Of a stretch of DNA of 44,304 nucleotides, positions 8,931 to 17,818 are shown piece after piece; the stretch's first letter is position 1; each line of letters opens with the position of its first letter. Origin of the DNA: Spirochaetales bacterium (GTDB lineage: Bacteria; Spirochaetota; Spirochaetia; JAFGDJ01); contig JAFGDJ010000159.1 of the NCBI GenBank assembly GCA_016932135.1, positions 1-44,304 on the forward strand, in the 5' to 3' direction. The notes under the pieces were generated by a model, which worked only from the letters and a program-made list of their open reading frames with translations, had not been told where the DNA came from and ran no database searches. Made by a program: the position numbers and the translations under genes.

Positions 8931-9893
8931 ATGTCCGACCCCTTGCGGGCTTACCGCCTCAGGAAAGAGTATTCTTCCCGCATCAACCGCGTAATCGACT
9001 ATATCAATCAGCACCTCTGCGAGGAGCTGACCCTGGAAACCCTGGCCTCCGTTGCCTTGTTTTCCCCCTATCATTTTCACCGGGTCTTCCACACCATGGT
9101 AGGGGAGACCCTGAACGGGTATATCAACCGCCTGCGGCTGGAAAAGGCGGCTCACAAACTCCATCGGAATCTCAATCTTTCCATTACGGAGATAGCCCTG
9201 GAATGCGGGTTTTCCTCTTCCTCCGCTTTTACCCGGGCTTTCAAGGCTTTTTTTCAGCAATCTCCCCGGGATTACCGCAGCATGTTCCTGGAATCAAAGG
9301 GGGTATGCCTGCCGTCCGAAGAACAGCCCTACGGGAACTCCTCGGTTCCCACCTTTTCGCAGATGCCCCTGGAACCCTCTCAGTATGCCCGGTTCAGAGG
9401 GTTCACCTTCAATACCCGGGTGGAACACCTTCCCTCATACAACCTGGCATATATCCGGCTCATCGGTTTCAAGGAATTTACTTTTAACGAGAACATCAAC
9501 CGCACCTTCGATCGTCTCGCCTGTTGGCTTCAAGCCAGGGATCTCTTTTCGGATGACTCCCTCTGCATCGGGCTCACCTATGACGATACCGAGATTACCG
9601 ACCCGGAGCGGTGCAGGTACATGTGCTGTTTCACCGTTCCGGAAGGCACCGTGACGGAGGGGGAGGTGGGCACCGTCCGCACCCCCGCGTCCAAATACGT
9701 GGTAAGCCGGCTGGAAGGCCAGTGGGCCGATTACGGTGAGCTCTTCGGCACGACCTTAGAATACCTGTACGGCGTCTGGTTCCCCCAGAGCGGGTATGAA
9801 CCCGGGGAGGGCTTGAGTTATTTGGAAAAGTACTACCGTTATAAGTCGGGAAAACTGAACATGGACCTCTGCGTGCCCGTTAAACCGGTGTAG
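8931..9893 (+). CDS. AraC family regulator with GyrI-like effector domain
   Basis: This 320-residue regulator has an N-terminal AraC/XylS double helix-turn-helix (about residues 10-110; CEELTLETLASVA then FHRVFHTMVGETLNGYINRLRLEKA, and SITEIALECGFSSSSAFTRAFKAFF) and a C-terminal GyrI/Rob-like small-molecule-binding domain (about 160-320). This order is as in Rob and SoxS-GyrI fusions. ATG 8931 is chosen because the promoter at 8892-8920 would start the mRNA just ahead of it. The longer in-frame reading from 8832 would need transcription from elsewhere. It stands between the sugar operon and the peptide ABC operon and may control the latter. Its ligand is unknown. Confidence 0.85.
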   Translation: MSDPLRAYRLRKEYSSRINRVIDYINQHLCEELTLETLASVALFSPYHFHRVFHTMVGETLNGYINRLRLEKAAHKLHRNLNLSITEIALECGFSSSSAFTRAFKAFFQQSPRDYRSMFLESKGVCLPSEEQPYGNSSVPTFSQMPLEPSQYARFRGFTFNTRVEHLPSYNLAYIRLIGFKEFTFNENINRTFDRLACWLQARDLFSDDSLCIGLTYDDTEITDPERCRYMCCFTVPEGTVTEGEVGTVRTPASKYVVSRLEGQWADYGELFGTTLEYLYGVWFPQSGYEPGEGLSYLEKYYRYKSGKLNMDLCVPVKPV

Positions 9894-9995
9894 ATAGCAA
9901 GATTTGTAAAGTGTTCAGCAAGAATGTGAATGCTCCGAGCAATACCGGGAAATCATGAAGAACGAAGAAGGGTCTACAATCCTTTAGATACAGGG

Positions 9996-10029
9996 GAACC
10001 GGTCCGCTTTCCGGCGGATGTGAGGTTTC
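9996..10029 (+). promoter_or_regulatory. hairpin in the leader of the ABC importer operon
   Basis: Nested complementary arms lie just before the AAAGGAGG ribosome binding site (10033-10040): outer AACC (9997-10000) with GGTT (10024-10027), inner TCCGC (10003-10007) with GCGGA (10014-10018). It could modulate translation or be incidental. It does not match a riboswitch class I recognise. Confidence 0.3.
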
Positions 10030-10047
10030 TCTAAAGGAGGCAGTAAC

Positions 10048-11616
10048 GTGAAAAAACAATGGGCTCTGGTACTTTTTCTCCTGATGACGGCTTCTTCCCT
10101 GGTTCTTGCCGGGGGTAAATCGGAAGCAGCGGAGGAAGATCTCTCAAAGCAGGTCCTTATCGTCGGTTCGGTGGACAGCGTCACCACCTGGGACCCCAGC
10201 GCGTCCTATTCGACGGAGATCGCCTATTTTACCAATCTCTACGAAGGTCTTATCCGGGCGGCGGCCCCGGGGAGTGATCAGCCCTTCGAACCTCTTCTGG
10301 CCACGGCGTGGGAAGCTTCCCCGGACGGGCTGGAATGGACCTTTACCCTGCGGCGGGGGGTCACCTTCCATGACGGGACGGCCTTCAACGCCCAGGCGGT
10401 GAAGTATTCCTATGAAAGGACCATGGAACTGGGGCTGGGAGCGGCCTTCATTCTCGACCCCATCGAAAGCATCACGGTGGTGGACGACTACACGGTGCTG
10501 TTCAAGCTTTCCTACGCGGCGCCTCTGGACAGAATCGCCGCCTCGGCCTACGGGTCGTGGATCTTCAGCCCCGCCGTAAAAGATAAGGGCAGAGAGTGGT
10601 TCGAGGAAGGAAACGCCGCCGGCACCGGGCCGTACAAGCTGGAGAGCTACAAACCGGACCAGGAGATCGTCCTGGTAAGGAACGAAAACTACTGGGGGCC
10701 GAAAGACACCCCGGCGGTGCAGCGGGTCCTCGTCAGGATCGTCAAGGACGCCGTAACCATGCAGAATATGCTGGAAGCCGGGCAGGCTGATATTGTGACG
10801 CTTATCCCAAAGGAATCCTTGTCTTCCGTGGACGACCGGGACGACTGCAAGGTGCTCACGGGGCCCAGCTTCATGAATTACGCTATTCACCTGAACACCC
10901 AAAAACCACCCTTGGACAATGTGCTGGTCCGCCGGGCCATTTCCTACGCCATCCCCTACGATGACGTCATCACCGTATCCCTGGGAGATCTGGGAACGAA
11001 GGCGGTAAGCCCCATCCCCTTCGGGCAGTTCGGCTGCGCCACGGACCTTCCTCAGTACACCACTGACCTGGCGAAGGCCCGGGACCTGATGAAGCAGGCC
11101 GGTTTCGCCGGCGGCATCGACCGCACCCTGGTCTTCACCTTCGCGGCGGAGAACGCGGCCCACCAGGCCTACGCGCCCCTGATCAAGGAAAGCCTGGAAA
11201 AAATCGGTATTCCCGTGGAAGTCCGCCCGATCCTCTGGACCGCTCAATGGGAGATGATGAAGGGGGATCCCCTGCAGGCCCAGGACTTAGGCGCCCTGCT
11301 ATGGTGGCCGACCTTCAACGACCCCTACGAAACCCTGGCAAGCCTGTGGAGAACCGAGAAGAAGCCCTTCTTCAATTTCGCCTATTACTCGAACCCCAGG
11401 TACGACGATCTTATCGACCGGGCTTATGCCACTCCTGACGAGGATGAAGCGCTGAAACTCTACCGGGCGGCCCAGGAAATACTGGTTCAGGAAGCCCCGT
11501 CGGTCTATCTGTTCGACCTGACTACGGCGGTGCCTATGCGGGAGAACATCCAGGGCTTTGTGATCAACCCGGCCTATCCCAAGGCGATGTATTTTTACGG
11601 GGTGAAAAAGAACTAA
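10048..11616 (+). CDS. peptide/nickel-type ABC transporter substrate-binding protein
   Basis: This 522-residue periplasmic solute-binding protein belongs to the SBP_bac_5 family (DppA/OppA). It starts at GTG 10048 behind AAAGGAGG. It has a signal peptide with a KK N-terminus and a hydrophobic core, with likely signal peptidase I cleavage after Ala21 (SLVLA|GG). There is no lipobox Cys, so it is probably soluble in the periplasm. Family landmarks include TWDPSASYSTE, the LATAWEASPDGLEWTFTLR block, FHDGTAFNAQAVKYSYER and GTGPYKLESY. It leads a five-component importer operon (genes to 16368). Such proteins bind oligopeptides, opines, glycosides or metal chelates. The amidase in this operon suggests an amide-containing ligand. 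Confidence 0.9.
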   Translation: MKKQWALVLFLLMTASSLVLAGGKSEAAEEDLSKQVLIVGSVDSVTTWDPSASYSTEIAYFTNLYEGLIRAAAPGSDQPFEPLLATAWEASPDGLEWTFTLRRGVTFHDGTAFNAQAVKYSYERTMELGLGAAFILDPIESITVVDDYTVLFKLSYAAPLDRIAASAYGSWIFSPAVKDKGREWFEEGNAAGTGPYKLESYKPDQEIVLVRNENYWGPKDTPAVQRVLVRIVKDAVTMQNMLEAGQADIVTLIPKESLSSVDDRDDCKVLTGPSFMNYAIHLNTQKPPLDNVLVRRAISYAIPYDDVITVSLGDLGTKAVSPIPFGQFGCATDLPQYTTDLAKARDLMKQAGFAGGIDRTLVFTFAAENAAHQAYAPLIKESLEKIGIPVEVRPILWTAQWEMMKGDPLQAQDLGALLWWPTFNDPYETLASLWRTEKKPFFNFAYYSNPRYDDLIDRAYATPDEDEALKLYRAAQEILVQEAPSVYLFDLTTAVPMRENIQGFVINPAYPKAMYFYGVKKN

Positions 11617-11653
11617 GCGTGCTTTGCCGCGCCGATGGGACGGGGAGAAGGGG

Positions 11654-12676
11654 ATGATACGGTATCTGAGATTCATTACGAAACGGCTTATTCTTCTTCT
11701 CTTCGTTCTCTTCGGTCTTTCCCTGATGACCTTCCTGCTCGCCCGGGTTGTTCCTTCGGACCCCGCGGCGACTTACCTGGGACCCCGGCCCCAGCCCGAG
11801 CAGGTGGAACGAATCCGGGCGCAGATGGGCCTCGACAGGCCCCTGCCGGTGCAGTACGCCCTCTACCTCAGGGATCTTCTCTCCGGGGATTTCGGGACCT
11901 CCTTGAGCACTCACCAGCCCGTGCTCGCCAGCATCCGGGAATACCTGCCGGCCTCCCTGGAACTGATGATTACCGCCATGGCCATTGCCCTGGCGGTGGG
12001 GCTGTTCCTGGGAACCCTTTCGGCCAGGCATGAAAACACCCTGATCGACCATACGGGAAGGTTTATAGCCATCACGGGGGTGTCCTTGCCGGCTTTCTGG
12101 CTGGGACTTCTGCTGCAGATATTGTTTTTCCGGGTTCTGGGCATCCTCCCCCTGGGAGGGAGGATCGACACCATGGTCAGTCTTATCCACCCGGTGAAGA
12201 CGATTACCGGGTTTCTCTGCCTCGATTCCCTGCTTACCGGTAATTGGACAGCCTTCAGGAGCGCTCTGCTCCATCTCATCCTGCCGGCCTGCACCCTGGC
12301 GGCTTACTCCATCGGTATCGTTACCCGGATGACCCGGTCTTCTCTCCTGGAAGTCGCCCAGGAGGAGTTCGTCACCGCCGCCCGGGCTGAAGGTTTTTCC
12401 GAGAGGCGGATTGCCGGGAAGTACATGCTGAAAAACGCCCTGGGGCCAACCTTCACCTCCGCCGGCCTGGCCTTCGCTTCCATGCTTACCGGGACCTTTT
12501 ATATCGAAGCGATTTTCTACTGGCCGGGCCTGGGGTCGTACACGGCCAACGCTATTTTAAGTATCGACTACCCGGTCATCATGGGGGTGACTCTTTTAGG
12601 AGCCGTGTTCTACGTGGTGGTGAATCTTCTGGTGGATATTCTGATTTCCTTCATCGACCCCAGGATAAGGATCTAG
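11654..12676 (+). CDS. ABC transporter permease, DppB/OppB-like
   Basis: This 340-residue inner-membrane permease has six predicted helices. The N-terminus YLRFITKRLILLLFVLFGLSL is followed by the periplasmic segment typical of DppB (RAQMGLDRPLPVQYALYLRDLLSGDFGTS). The EAA loop that contacts the ATPase is EEFVTAARAEGFSERRIAGKYMLKNA, near residue 235. ATG 11654 with GAGAAGGGG just upstream is preferred over an in-frame ATG at 11624. Forms the channel with the next gene. Confidence 0.92.
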   Translation: MIRYLRFITKRLILLLFVLFGLSLMTFLLARVVPSDPAATYLGPRPQPEQVERIRAQMGLDRPLPVQYALYLRDLLSGDFGTSLSTHQPVLASIREYLPASLELMITAMAIALAVGLFLGTLSARHENTLIDHTGRFIAITGVSLPAFWLGLLLQILFFRVLGILPLGGRIDTMVSLIHPVKTITGFLCLDSLLTGNWTAFRSALLHLILPACTLAAYSIGIVTRMTRSSLLEVAQEEFVTAARAEGFSERRIAGKYMLKNALGPTFTSAGLAFASMLTGTFYIEAIFYWPGLGSYTANAILSIDYPVIMGVTLLGAVFYVVVNLLVDILISFIDPRIRI

Positions 12677-12685
12677 GAGGCCTTT

Positions 12686-13546
12686 GTGGGAAGCCGTGTT
12701 TCCGCTTTTAAACGATTTCTTCACTTCTTTCTGAAAAATCCCCTGACCCTTTTCGGGATCGTCCTGGTTTTCCTTTTCCTGGTCATCGCCCTGGCGGCAC
12801 CGGTCCTGGCTCCTTATCCCGACCAGGGCAGGGGAGAATCCCTCATGACTGCGCGGTTGCAGGCTCCTTCAGCGGAACACCTCCTGGGAACCGACGCCCT
12901 GGGAAGGGATATTCTGAGCAGAATTCTCTTCGGAAGCCGGGTGTCCCTGAAGGCCGCTCTGACGGTGATTCTCATCGTTATCGCCGTGGGGACTCCTTTG
13001 GGTATTATCGCGGGGTATGTCGGAGGAGTGGTGGACGATGTGATTATGCGGATCAGCGACCTGTTCCTGGCCTTTCCTTCCCTCTTGCTGGCGGTGGCCA
13101 TTGTGGCGGCTTTGGGACCCAACCTGACCAATGCCATGATTGCCCTGTCGGTGCCCTGGTGGCCCTGGTATACCCGGATCACCCGGAGCCAGACCCTCTC
13201 CCTGAAAGAACGGCAGTTCGTCGATGCCGCCCGGTCGGTGGGGGTTCCCGCTCCAAAGATCATGTTCCGCCACATCCTGCCTAACTGCATCACCCCGGTG
13301 ATCGTTCAGGCTACCCTGGACATGGGATACATTATCCTGGCCCTGGCGGGCTTGAGTTTTCTCGGTCTGGGTTCCCAGCCCCCTACGGCCGACTGGGGAG
13401 TGATGATCAGCGAAGGCAGGTCCTTCATCCTGACCCATTGGTGGATATCCACTTTTCCCGGTGTAGCCATTCTCTTCAGTGTCCTGGGATTCAATCTGGT
13501 GGGAGACGGGATAGCGGAAGTGATGAACCCCAAAAGAAGGCGTTAG
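12686..13546 (+). CDS. ABC transporter permease, DppC/OppC-like
   Basis: This 286-residue permease starts at GTG 12686 behind AGGAGG (12675-12680), 9 bp after DppB. It carries the DppC landmarks: HLLGTDALGRDILSRILFGSR in the N-terminal half, the EAA loop RQFVDAARSVGVPAPKIMFRHILPN, and the tail GFNLVGDGIAEVMNPKRR. It partners the DppB-like protein as the second transmembrane subunit. Six helices are predicted by eye. Confidence 0.92.
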   Translation: MGSRVSAFKRFLHFFLKNPLTLFGIVLVFLFLVIALAAPVLAPYPDQGRGESLMTARLQAPSAEHLLGTDALGRDILSRILFGSRVSLKAALTVILIVIAVGTPLGIIAGYVGGVVDDVIMRISDLFLAFPSLLLAVAIVAALGPNLTNAMIALSVPWWPWYTRITRSQTLSLKERQFVDAARSVGVPAPKIMFRHILPNCITPVIVQATLDMGYIILALAGLSFLGLGSQPPTADWGVMISEGRSFILTHWWISTFPGVAILFSVLGFNLVGDGIAEVMNPKRRR

Positions 13547-13562
13547 ATCTTGTAAGGAGATA

Positions 13563-14423
13563 ATGAACATGAAACTGACCGTATGTGCCGCCCAGATGGA
13601 GATTGAAACCCGGAACGTGGAAAAGAACCTGGCCAAGGCCCAAGCCTTTGCCCGGGAAGCCACGGAGGGTGAGGGGTGCCACTTCCTCTGTTACCCGGAG
13701 CTCTTTCTCACCGGAGCGCTGGGAAGAGCCGACCGGGAACTCTTTCAGACCGTTCCCGGACCCTTTACCGATATCTTCTGTGACATGGCGGCCCGGTACG
13801 GCATTCATATCGTCATGGGCAGCATCACCGAGATCGACGGGGACCGGATCTACAACACCAGCGTTCTCATCGACGATAGGGGTTCCATTATCGGGTCTTA
13901 CCGGAAAATGAACCTCTGGTGCGGGGAAAAACTCTTCAATACCCCCGGAAACACCCCCGGGGTTTTCGATACCCGCTGGGGAAAGGTGGGAATACAGATC
14001 TGCTGGGACATCGCGTTTCCCGAAGTTTCCCGCAGTATTGCCGCGGCGGGGGCCCGGGTCATTTTCTGCCCCACCCTGTGGACCCACGACGACCGCTACT
14101 CCTACATCAACGGTATGAAGGAGGCCGAACAGCTGCGCCGGCGGATTCCAGATGTGGACACCGAGGAGATCTTTATCCACACCTGCGTGGCCGCCCGGGC
14201 CATCGAGAACTGCAGCGCCGTTATCCTGGTAAACGGCTGCGGAAAGACCGACATCCTGAACCAGACTCATACCCTGGTGGGACACACCCAGGTAGGCCTG
14301 CCTTTTTACGGCCGCTGGAAATTCCTGGCCGCGGAAGAACGGCTGCTGACCGTGGAAATCGACACGGAGCTCCTGGACCTGGCGGAAACGGCCTACCATA
14401 TCTTCGAGGACCTGGGAAGGTAA
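13563..14423 (+). CDS. carbon-nitrogen hydrolase (nitrilase superfamily amidase)
   Basis: This 286-residue cytoplasmic enzyme has the nitrilase-superfamily catalytic triad: Glu46 (CYPELFLTG), Lys115 (YRKMNLW) and Cys147 (QICWDIAFPE). The superfamily hydrolyses nitriles, amides, N-carbamyl compounds or ureido acids. It is embedded between the second permease and the first ATPase of a peptide-type importer, 17 bp and 2 bp from its neighbours. It probably acts on the imported compound, releasing ammonia or removing an N-carbamoyl or amide group. AAGGAG lies shortly before ATG 13563; ATG 13569 is an alternative two codons in. Confidence 0.88.
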   Translation: MNMKLTVCAAQMEIETRNVEKNLAKAQAFAREATEGEGCHFLCYPELFLTGALGRADRELFQTVPGPFTDIFCDMAARYGIHIVMGSITEIDGDRIYNTSVLIDDRGSIIGSYRKMNLWCGEKLFNTPGNTPGVFDTRWGKVGIQICWDIAFPEVSRSIAAAGARVIFCPTLWTHDDRYSYINGMKEAEQLRRRIPDVDTEEIFIHTCVAARAIENCSAVILVNGCGKTDILNQTHTLVGHTQVGLPFYGRWKFLAAEERLLTVEIDTELLDLAETAYHIFEDLGR

Positions 14424-14425
14424 CC

Positions 14426-15403
14426 GTGGCGGAGGCATTTCTGGCGATACACGACCTGGAGACCCGGTTTTCCACGTATGAGGGAACAGCCCGGGTCCTG
14501 GACAAAATCAATCTGACCATGGAAAGAAGCGAGTTTCTCGGTATAGTGGGTGAGACGGGCTGCGGGAAATCGGTCATGGGCTATTCGGTTATGAACATCC
14601 TTCCCCGGAACGGTTATGTCGCCTCGGGGGAGGTCGTTTTGCAGGGGGAGAACCTGACCGTCTTATCGGAACGGGAGATGACGAAAGTCCGGGGCACGAA
14701 GGTTTCCATGATCTTCCAGCATCCCCAGGCTTCCCTGAACCCGGTGTTTTCCCTGGGAGTTCAGATCACCGACATGCTGCGAAACAAAACGAGGTGCTCC
14801 AAAGGTGAAGCCAAAAGGCAGGGCTTGGCCCTCTTTTCCACCGTGGGATTGCCCGACCCGGAATACCTGTTTTCCAAATACCCCCATGAACTCTCCGGGG
14901 GGATGCAGCAGCGGGTGATGATAGCCATGGCTCTCTCCTGTTCCCCCGGGCTGCTCATTGCCGACGAGCCCACCACAGCCCTGGACGTGACCATCCAGGC
15001 CCAGATCCTGACGCTGATGAAGCGCCTCCGGGATGAAACGGGGATGGCGGTGATGCTGATAACCCACAGTATGGGCGTGGTGGCCAAGACCTGCGAGAAG
15101 CTCGCCGTGCTGTACGCCGGGCAGGTGGCCGAGACCGGATCGATCCGGGAAGTTTTCCGGGAACCCCTGCACCCCTATACCCGGGGACTCCTCGGGTCGA
15201 TTCCTTCCCTGGAACAGGCTGAGCGGCTGGTATCCATCCCTGGGAGTATCTGCAGCCTCATCGACCCGCCTGAAGGGTGCCGTTTTCATCCCCGGTGCCC
15301 TGAGGCCATGGAGATATGCGGAGCTCGGCGGCCCCCGGTAACCCGGGTATCCTCCGATCATACAGTCTGCTGTCATCTCTATTCATCCGGGGGTAGGGCA
15401 TGA
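14426..15403 (+). CDS. ABC transporter ATP-binding protein, DppD/OppD-like
   Basis: This 325-residue ATPase has Walker A GETGCGKS (residues 42-49), a Q-loop (IFQHPQASLNP), the signature LSGGMQQR, Walker B LLIADEPTTALD, and the C-terminal oligopeptide/dipeptide domain with Cys-rich motif CRFHPRCPEAMEIC. In this family that motif can hold an iron-sulfur cluster. The GTG at 14426 begins 2 bp after the amidase stop. The frame is open much further upstream, but only because it runs antiphase through the amidase gene. It overlaps the next ATPase by 4 bp. Confidence 0.92.
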   Translation: MAEAFLAIHDLETRFSTYEGTARVLDKINLTMERSEFLGIVGETGCGKSVMGYSVMNILPRNGYVASGEVVLQGENLTVLSEREMTKVRGTKVSMIFQHPQASLNPVFSLGVQITDMLRNKTRCSKGEAKRQGLALFSTVGLPDPEYLFSKYPHELSGGMQQRVMIAMALSCSPGLLIADEPTTALDVTIQAQILTLMKRLRDETGMAVMLITHSMGVVAKTCEKLAVLYAGQVAETGSIREVFREPLHPYTRGLLGSIPSLEQAERLVSIPGSICSLIDPPEGCRFHPRCPEAMEICGARRPPVTRVSSDHTVCCHLYSSGGRA

Positions 15404-16368
15404 AAACGTTGTTGGAGATAAAAGATGCGCATACCTGGTTTCCTCTTCCTTCCGGTTTCTTCGGGCTGTCCAAACAGTACGTAAAAGCCGTCCGGGGGGT
15501 CGATCTTGCCCTGGGAGCCAAGGAAATTGTCGGTCTTGTGGGAGAATCGGGCTGCGGCAAGACTACCGTGGGCCGCAGCATCTTCGGTCTTGCCCCCCTT
15601 CGAGAGGGAAGCATCCTGTTCAAAGACAGGGACCTGTCCAAGATGGACAAAAAGGAACGTTTCAATGTACGCCGCAATATGGCCCTGGTGTTCCAGGACC
15701 CCCATTCTTCCCTGTCCCCTCGGATGATGGTAAAGGATATCGTGGCCGAGCCCCTGGTAACCCATACGCCATTGCGGGGAAAGGACCTCCGAAAGGAACT
15801 CACCCGGCTTCTGGAACTGGTGGGCCTGCGGGAGGAGCACCTGGACAGGTATCCCAACGAATTCTCCGGGGGCCAGCGACAGCGGATCGGCATTGCCCGA
15901 GCCCTGGCGCTGAACCCCGAGTTCCTGGTGCTGGATGAACCGACCTCGGCCCTGGACGTTTCGGTACAGGCCCAGGTGCTCAACCTGCTGCTGGACCTGC
16001 ACGAGAAACTGGGGCTGTCCTATCTCTTTATCAGCCACGATCTGGTGGTGGTAAAATACCTGGCCTCCCGAATTTTGGTGATGTACTGCGGTAAGGTGGT
16101 GGAAGAGGGAAAGACGGAGGATATTTTCTCTTCACCCGCCCATCCCTACACAAAAGCTCTGCTCTCCGCTATCCCCCTGCCGGAGGCTGAAACCCCCTAT
16201 GCGGCCGTACCCCTGCCGGGAACGGTTCCCAGTCCGGTGAACCTGCCCTCAGGCTGCGCGTTTCATACCCGCTGCCCGGCGGCGAAAATTGACCGCTGCT
16301 GTTCCGATGAACCGGGGTTCATCTCCGTGAATGAAAACCACCGGGCGGCCTGCCATCTTCTTGCATAA
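15400..16368 (+). CDS. ABC transporter ATP-binding protein, DppF/OppF-like
   Basis: This 322-residue ATPase is the last gene of the importer operon. It has Walker A GESGCGKTT (residues 48-56), a Q-loop VFQDPHSSLSPRM, the signature FSGGQRQRIGIARAL, Walker B LVLDEPTSALD, and a C-terminal oligo_HPY region with CAFHTRCPAAKIDRC. Its ATG overlaps the DppD stop (ATGA), so the two ATPases are translationally coupled, as expected for a heterodimer. Confidence 0.93.
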   Translation: MKTLLEIKDAHTWFPLPSGFFGLSKQYVKAVRGVDLALGAKEIVGLVGESGCGKTTVGRSIFGLAPLREGSILFKDRDLSKMDKKERFNVRRNMALVFQDPHSSLSPRMMVKDIVAEPLVTHTPLRGKDLRKELTRLLELVGLREEHLDRYPNEFSGGQRQRIGIARALALNPEFLVLDEPTSALDVSVQAQVLNLLLDLHEKLGLSYLFISHDLVVVKYLASRILVMYCGKVVEEGKTEDIFSSPAHPYTKALLSAIPLPEAETPYAAVPLPGTVPSPVNLPSGCAFHTRCPAAKIDRCCSDEPGFISVNENHRAACHLLA

Positions 16369-16390
16369 AGGGTTTTAAAAGGCATACCAT
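16361..16390 (+). promoter_or_regulatory. possible promoter of the glycosyltransferase gene
   Basis: TTGCAT (16361-16366), 18 bp, TACCAT (16385-16390), followed by the GGAGGT ribosome binding site at 16413-16418. It overlaps the end of the ATPase gene and is only a moderate match. Confidence 0.35.
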
Positions 16391-16423
16391 AACGGGTAAA
16401 GAGTCCTTCCATGGAGGTGTGCC

Positions 16424-17698
16424 ATGTCACCCGTGAAAAAACTCAATATCGGCTTTGTGTCCACCCGCTTCGCCGGTACCGACGGGGTAACCCTGGAAAC
16501 GGAAAAATGGATCCGGGTACTGGAAGAATCGGGACACCGCTGTTTCAAGTTCGCCGGCCTCATCGATCCAGAATCCGAAGCTACCATGACCGTACCGGAA
16601 GCCTTTTTCGGACATCCGGATAACGAGGAACTGAATGCTCTGATCTTCGGAAGAAAGGTGAGGGAACGACAGGTCACCGACCGGATTCACACCGCCAAGG
16701 AACTCTTAAAAAACCGTCTCTACGAGTATGTCCGGCGGTTTTCCATCGACCTGCTGGTGGCGGAGAACTGCCTGTCCATTCCCATGCATATCCCCCTGGG
16801 GGTGGCCATGACGGAACTCATCGCCGAGACCGGGATACCGACCATCGGACACCATCACGATTTCTGGTGGGAGCGCAGCCGCTTCCTCATCAACGCGGTG
16901 CCGGAGATCATCGAGCAGTGTTTTCCCCCGAACCTGCACACCCTGCATCACACGGTGATCAACTCCATGATTCAGTCCGACCTGGCCTCCCGCCGGGGCT
17001 TATCCGCCTCAGTGATCTACAACGTCTTCGATTTCGACCGGGGAAAGCCCCACGCCAACGGGAACGGTGCGGCCTTCCGAAGGGACTTCGGTTTCGACGA
17101 GGAGGACATCCTGATCCTTCAGCCCACCCGGGTGGTGGCCCGGAAGGGGATCGAGCAGGCCCTGTACCTGGTAAAGCAGCTGGATATGCCGAAGGTAAAA
17201 CTGCTGATCAGCCATTCCTCCGGGGACGAGGGGAGCGATTACCTGGACTGGATTCTGGAAACCGCCCGGCAGCAGCACATCGACGTCCACCTGCTGTACA
17301 ACCGCCTGGCGGAAACCCGTAAGAGGGACGATGAGGGGAAAAGGCTCTACTCTCTCTGGGACGTGTACCCCCACGTGGACCTGGTGACCTACCCCAGCCT
17401 GTACGAAGGCTTCGGAAACGCCTTTCTCGAAGCGGTTTACTTTATGAAACCCATCCTGGTGAACCGCTACACTGTGTATATCGTGGACATCGAACCCAAG
17501 GGCTTCCAGGTCATTTCCATGGACGGGTTTCTCACCCAAAAAAACATTGCCGGAGTGCGGGAAATTCTGACGGACCGGGAAAAGCGGAAAGCGATGACGG
17601 AGCACAATTTCGATATCGCAAAACGGTTCTTCTCCTATGCCGTGCTGAAACGGCGGCTGGAAGGGATTCTCTACGACTTCTTCGGAGCATCGGGTTAA
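16424..17698 (+). CDS. GT4-type (GT-B fold) glycosyltransferase
   Basis: This 424-residue cytoplasmic glycosyltransferase has a glycine-containing N-terminal donor/acceptor fold (VSTRFAGTDGVTLETEKW) and a GT4 C-terminal domain: LILQPTRVVARKGIEQAL near residue 230, and the E-x7-E motif in YEGFGNAFLEAV near residue 335. The pattern resembles bacterial sucrose-, trehalose- and glucosylglycerate-type glycosyltransferases. In particular it recalls glycerate-glycoside (compatible solute) synthases, but I cannot separate these by eye. GGAGGT precedes ATG 16424. It is not obviously functionally linked to the importer before it. The sugar donor is unknown. Confidence 0.78.
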   Translation: MSPVKKLNIGFVSTRFAGTDGVTLETEKWIRVLEESGHRCFKFAGLIDPESEATMTVPEAFFGHPDNEELNALIFGRKVRERQVTDRIHTAKELLKNRLYEYVRRFSIDLLVAENCLSIPMHIPLGVAMTELIAETGIPTIGHHHDFWWERSRFLINAVPEIIEQCFPPNLHTLHHTVINSMIQSDLASRRGLSASVIYNVFDFDRGKPHANGNGAAFRRDFGFDEEDILILQPTRVVARKGIEQALYLVKQLDMPKVKLLISHSSGDEGSDYLDWILETARQQHIDVHLLYNRLAETRKRDDEGKRLYSLWDVYPHVDLVTYPSLYEGFGNAFLEAVYFMKPILVNRYTVYIVDIEPKGFQVISMDGFLTQKNIAGVREILTDREKRKAMTEHNFDIAKRFFSYAVLKRRLEGILYDFFGASG

Positions 17699-17818
17699 AC
17701 GTCTTCTCCGGAACCTGTACGGTACGGCTGCGGCCAAAGGCTCTTTGTAATGGTTCGAGGGATTGTCCCGCCGAGAAATTGTGTATAGTCTATCCTGGCC
17801 GACATAAGGGGGTACTGC

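Noticed and set aside
13919-14425. An upstream extension of the DppD-like ATPase through the amidase gene.
   Set aside because: The extension is a GC-rich antiphase reading of the amidase with no similarity. GTG 14426 matches the family start.
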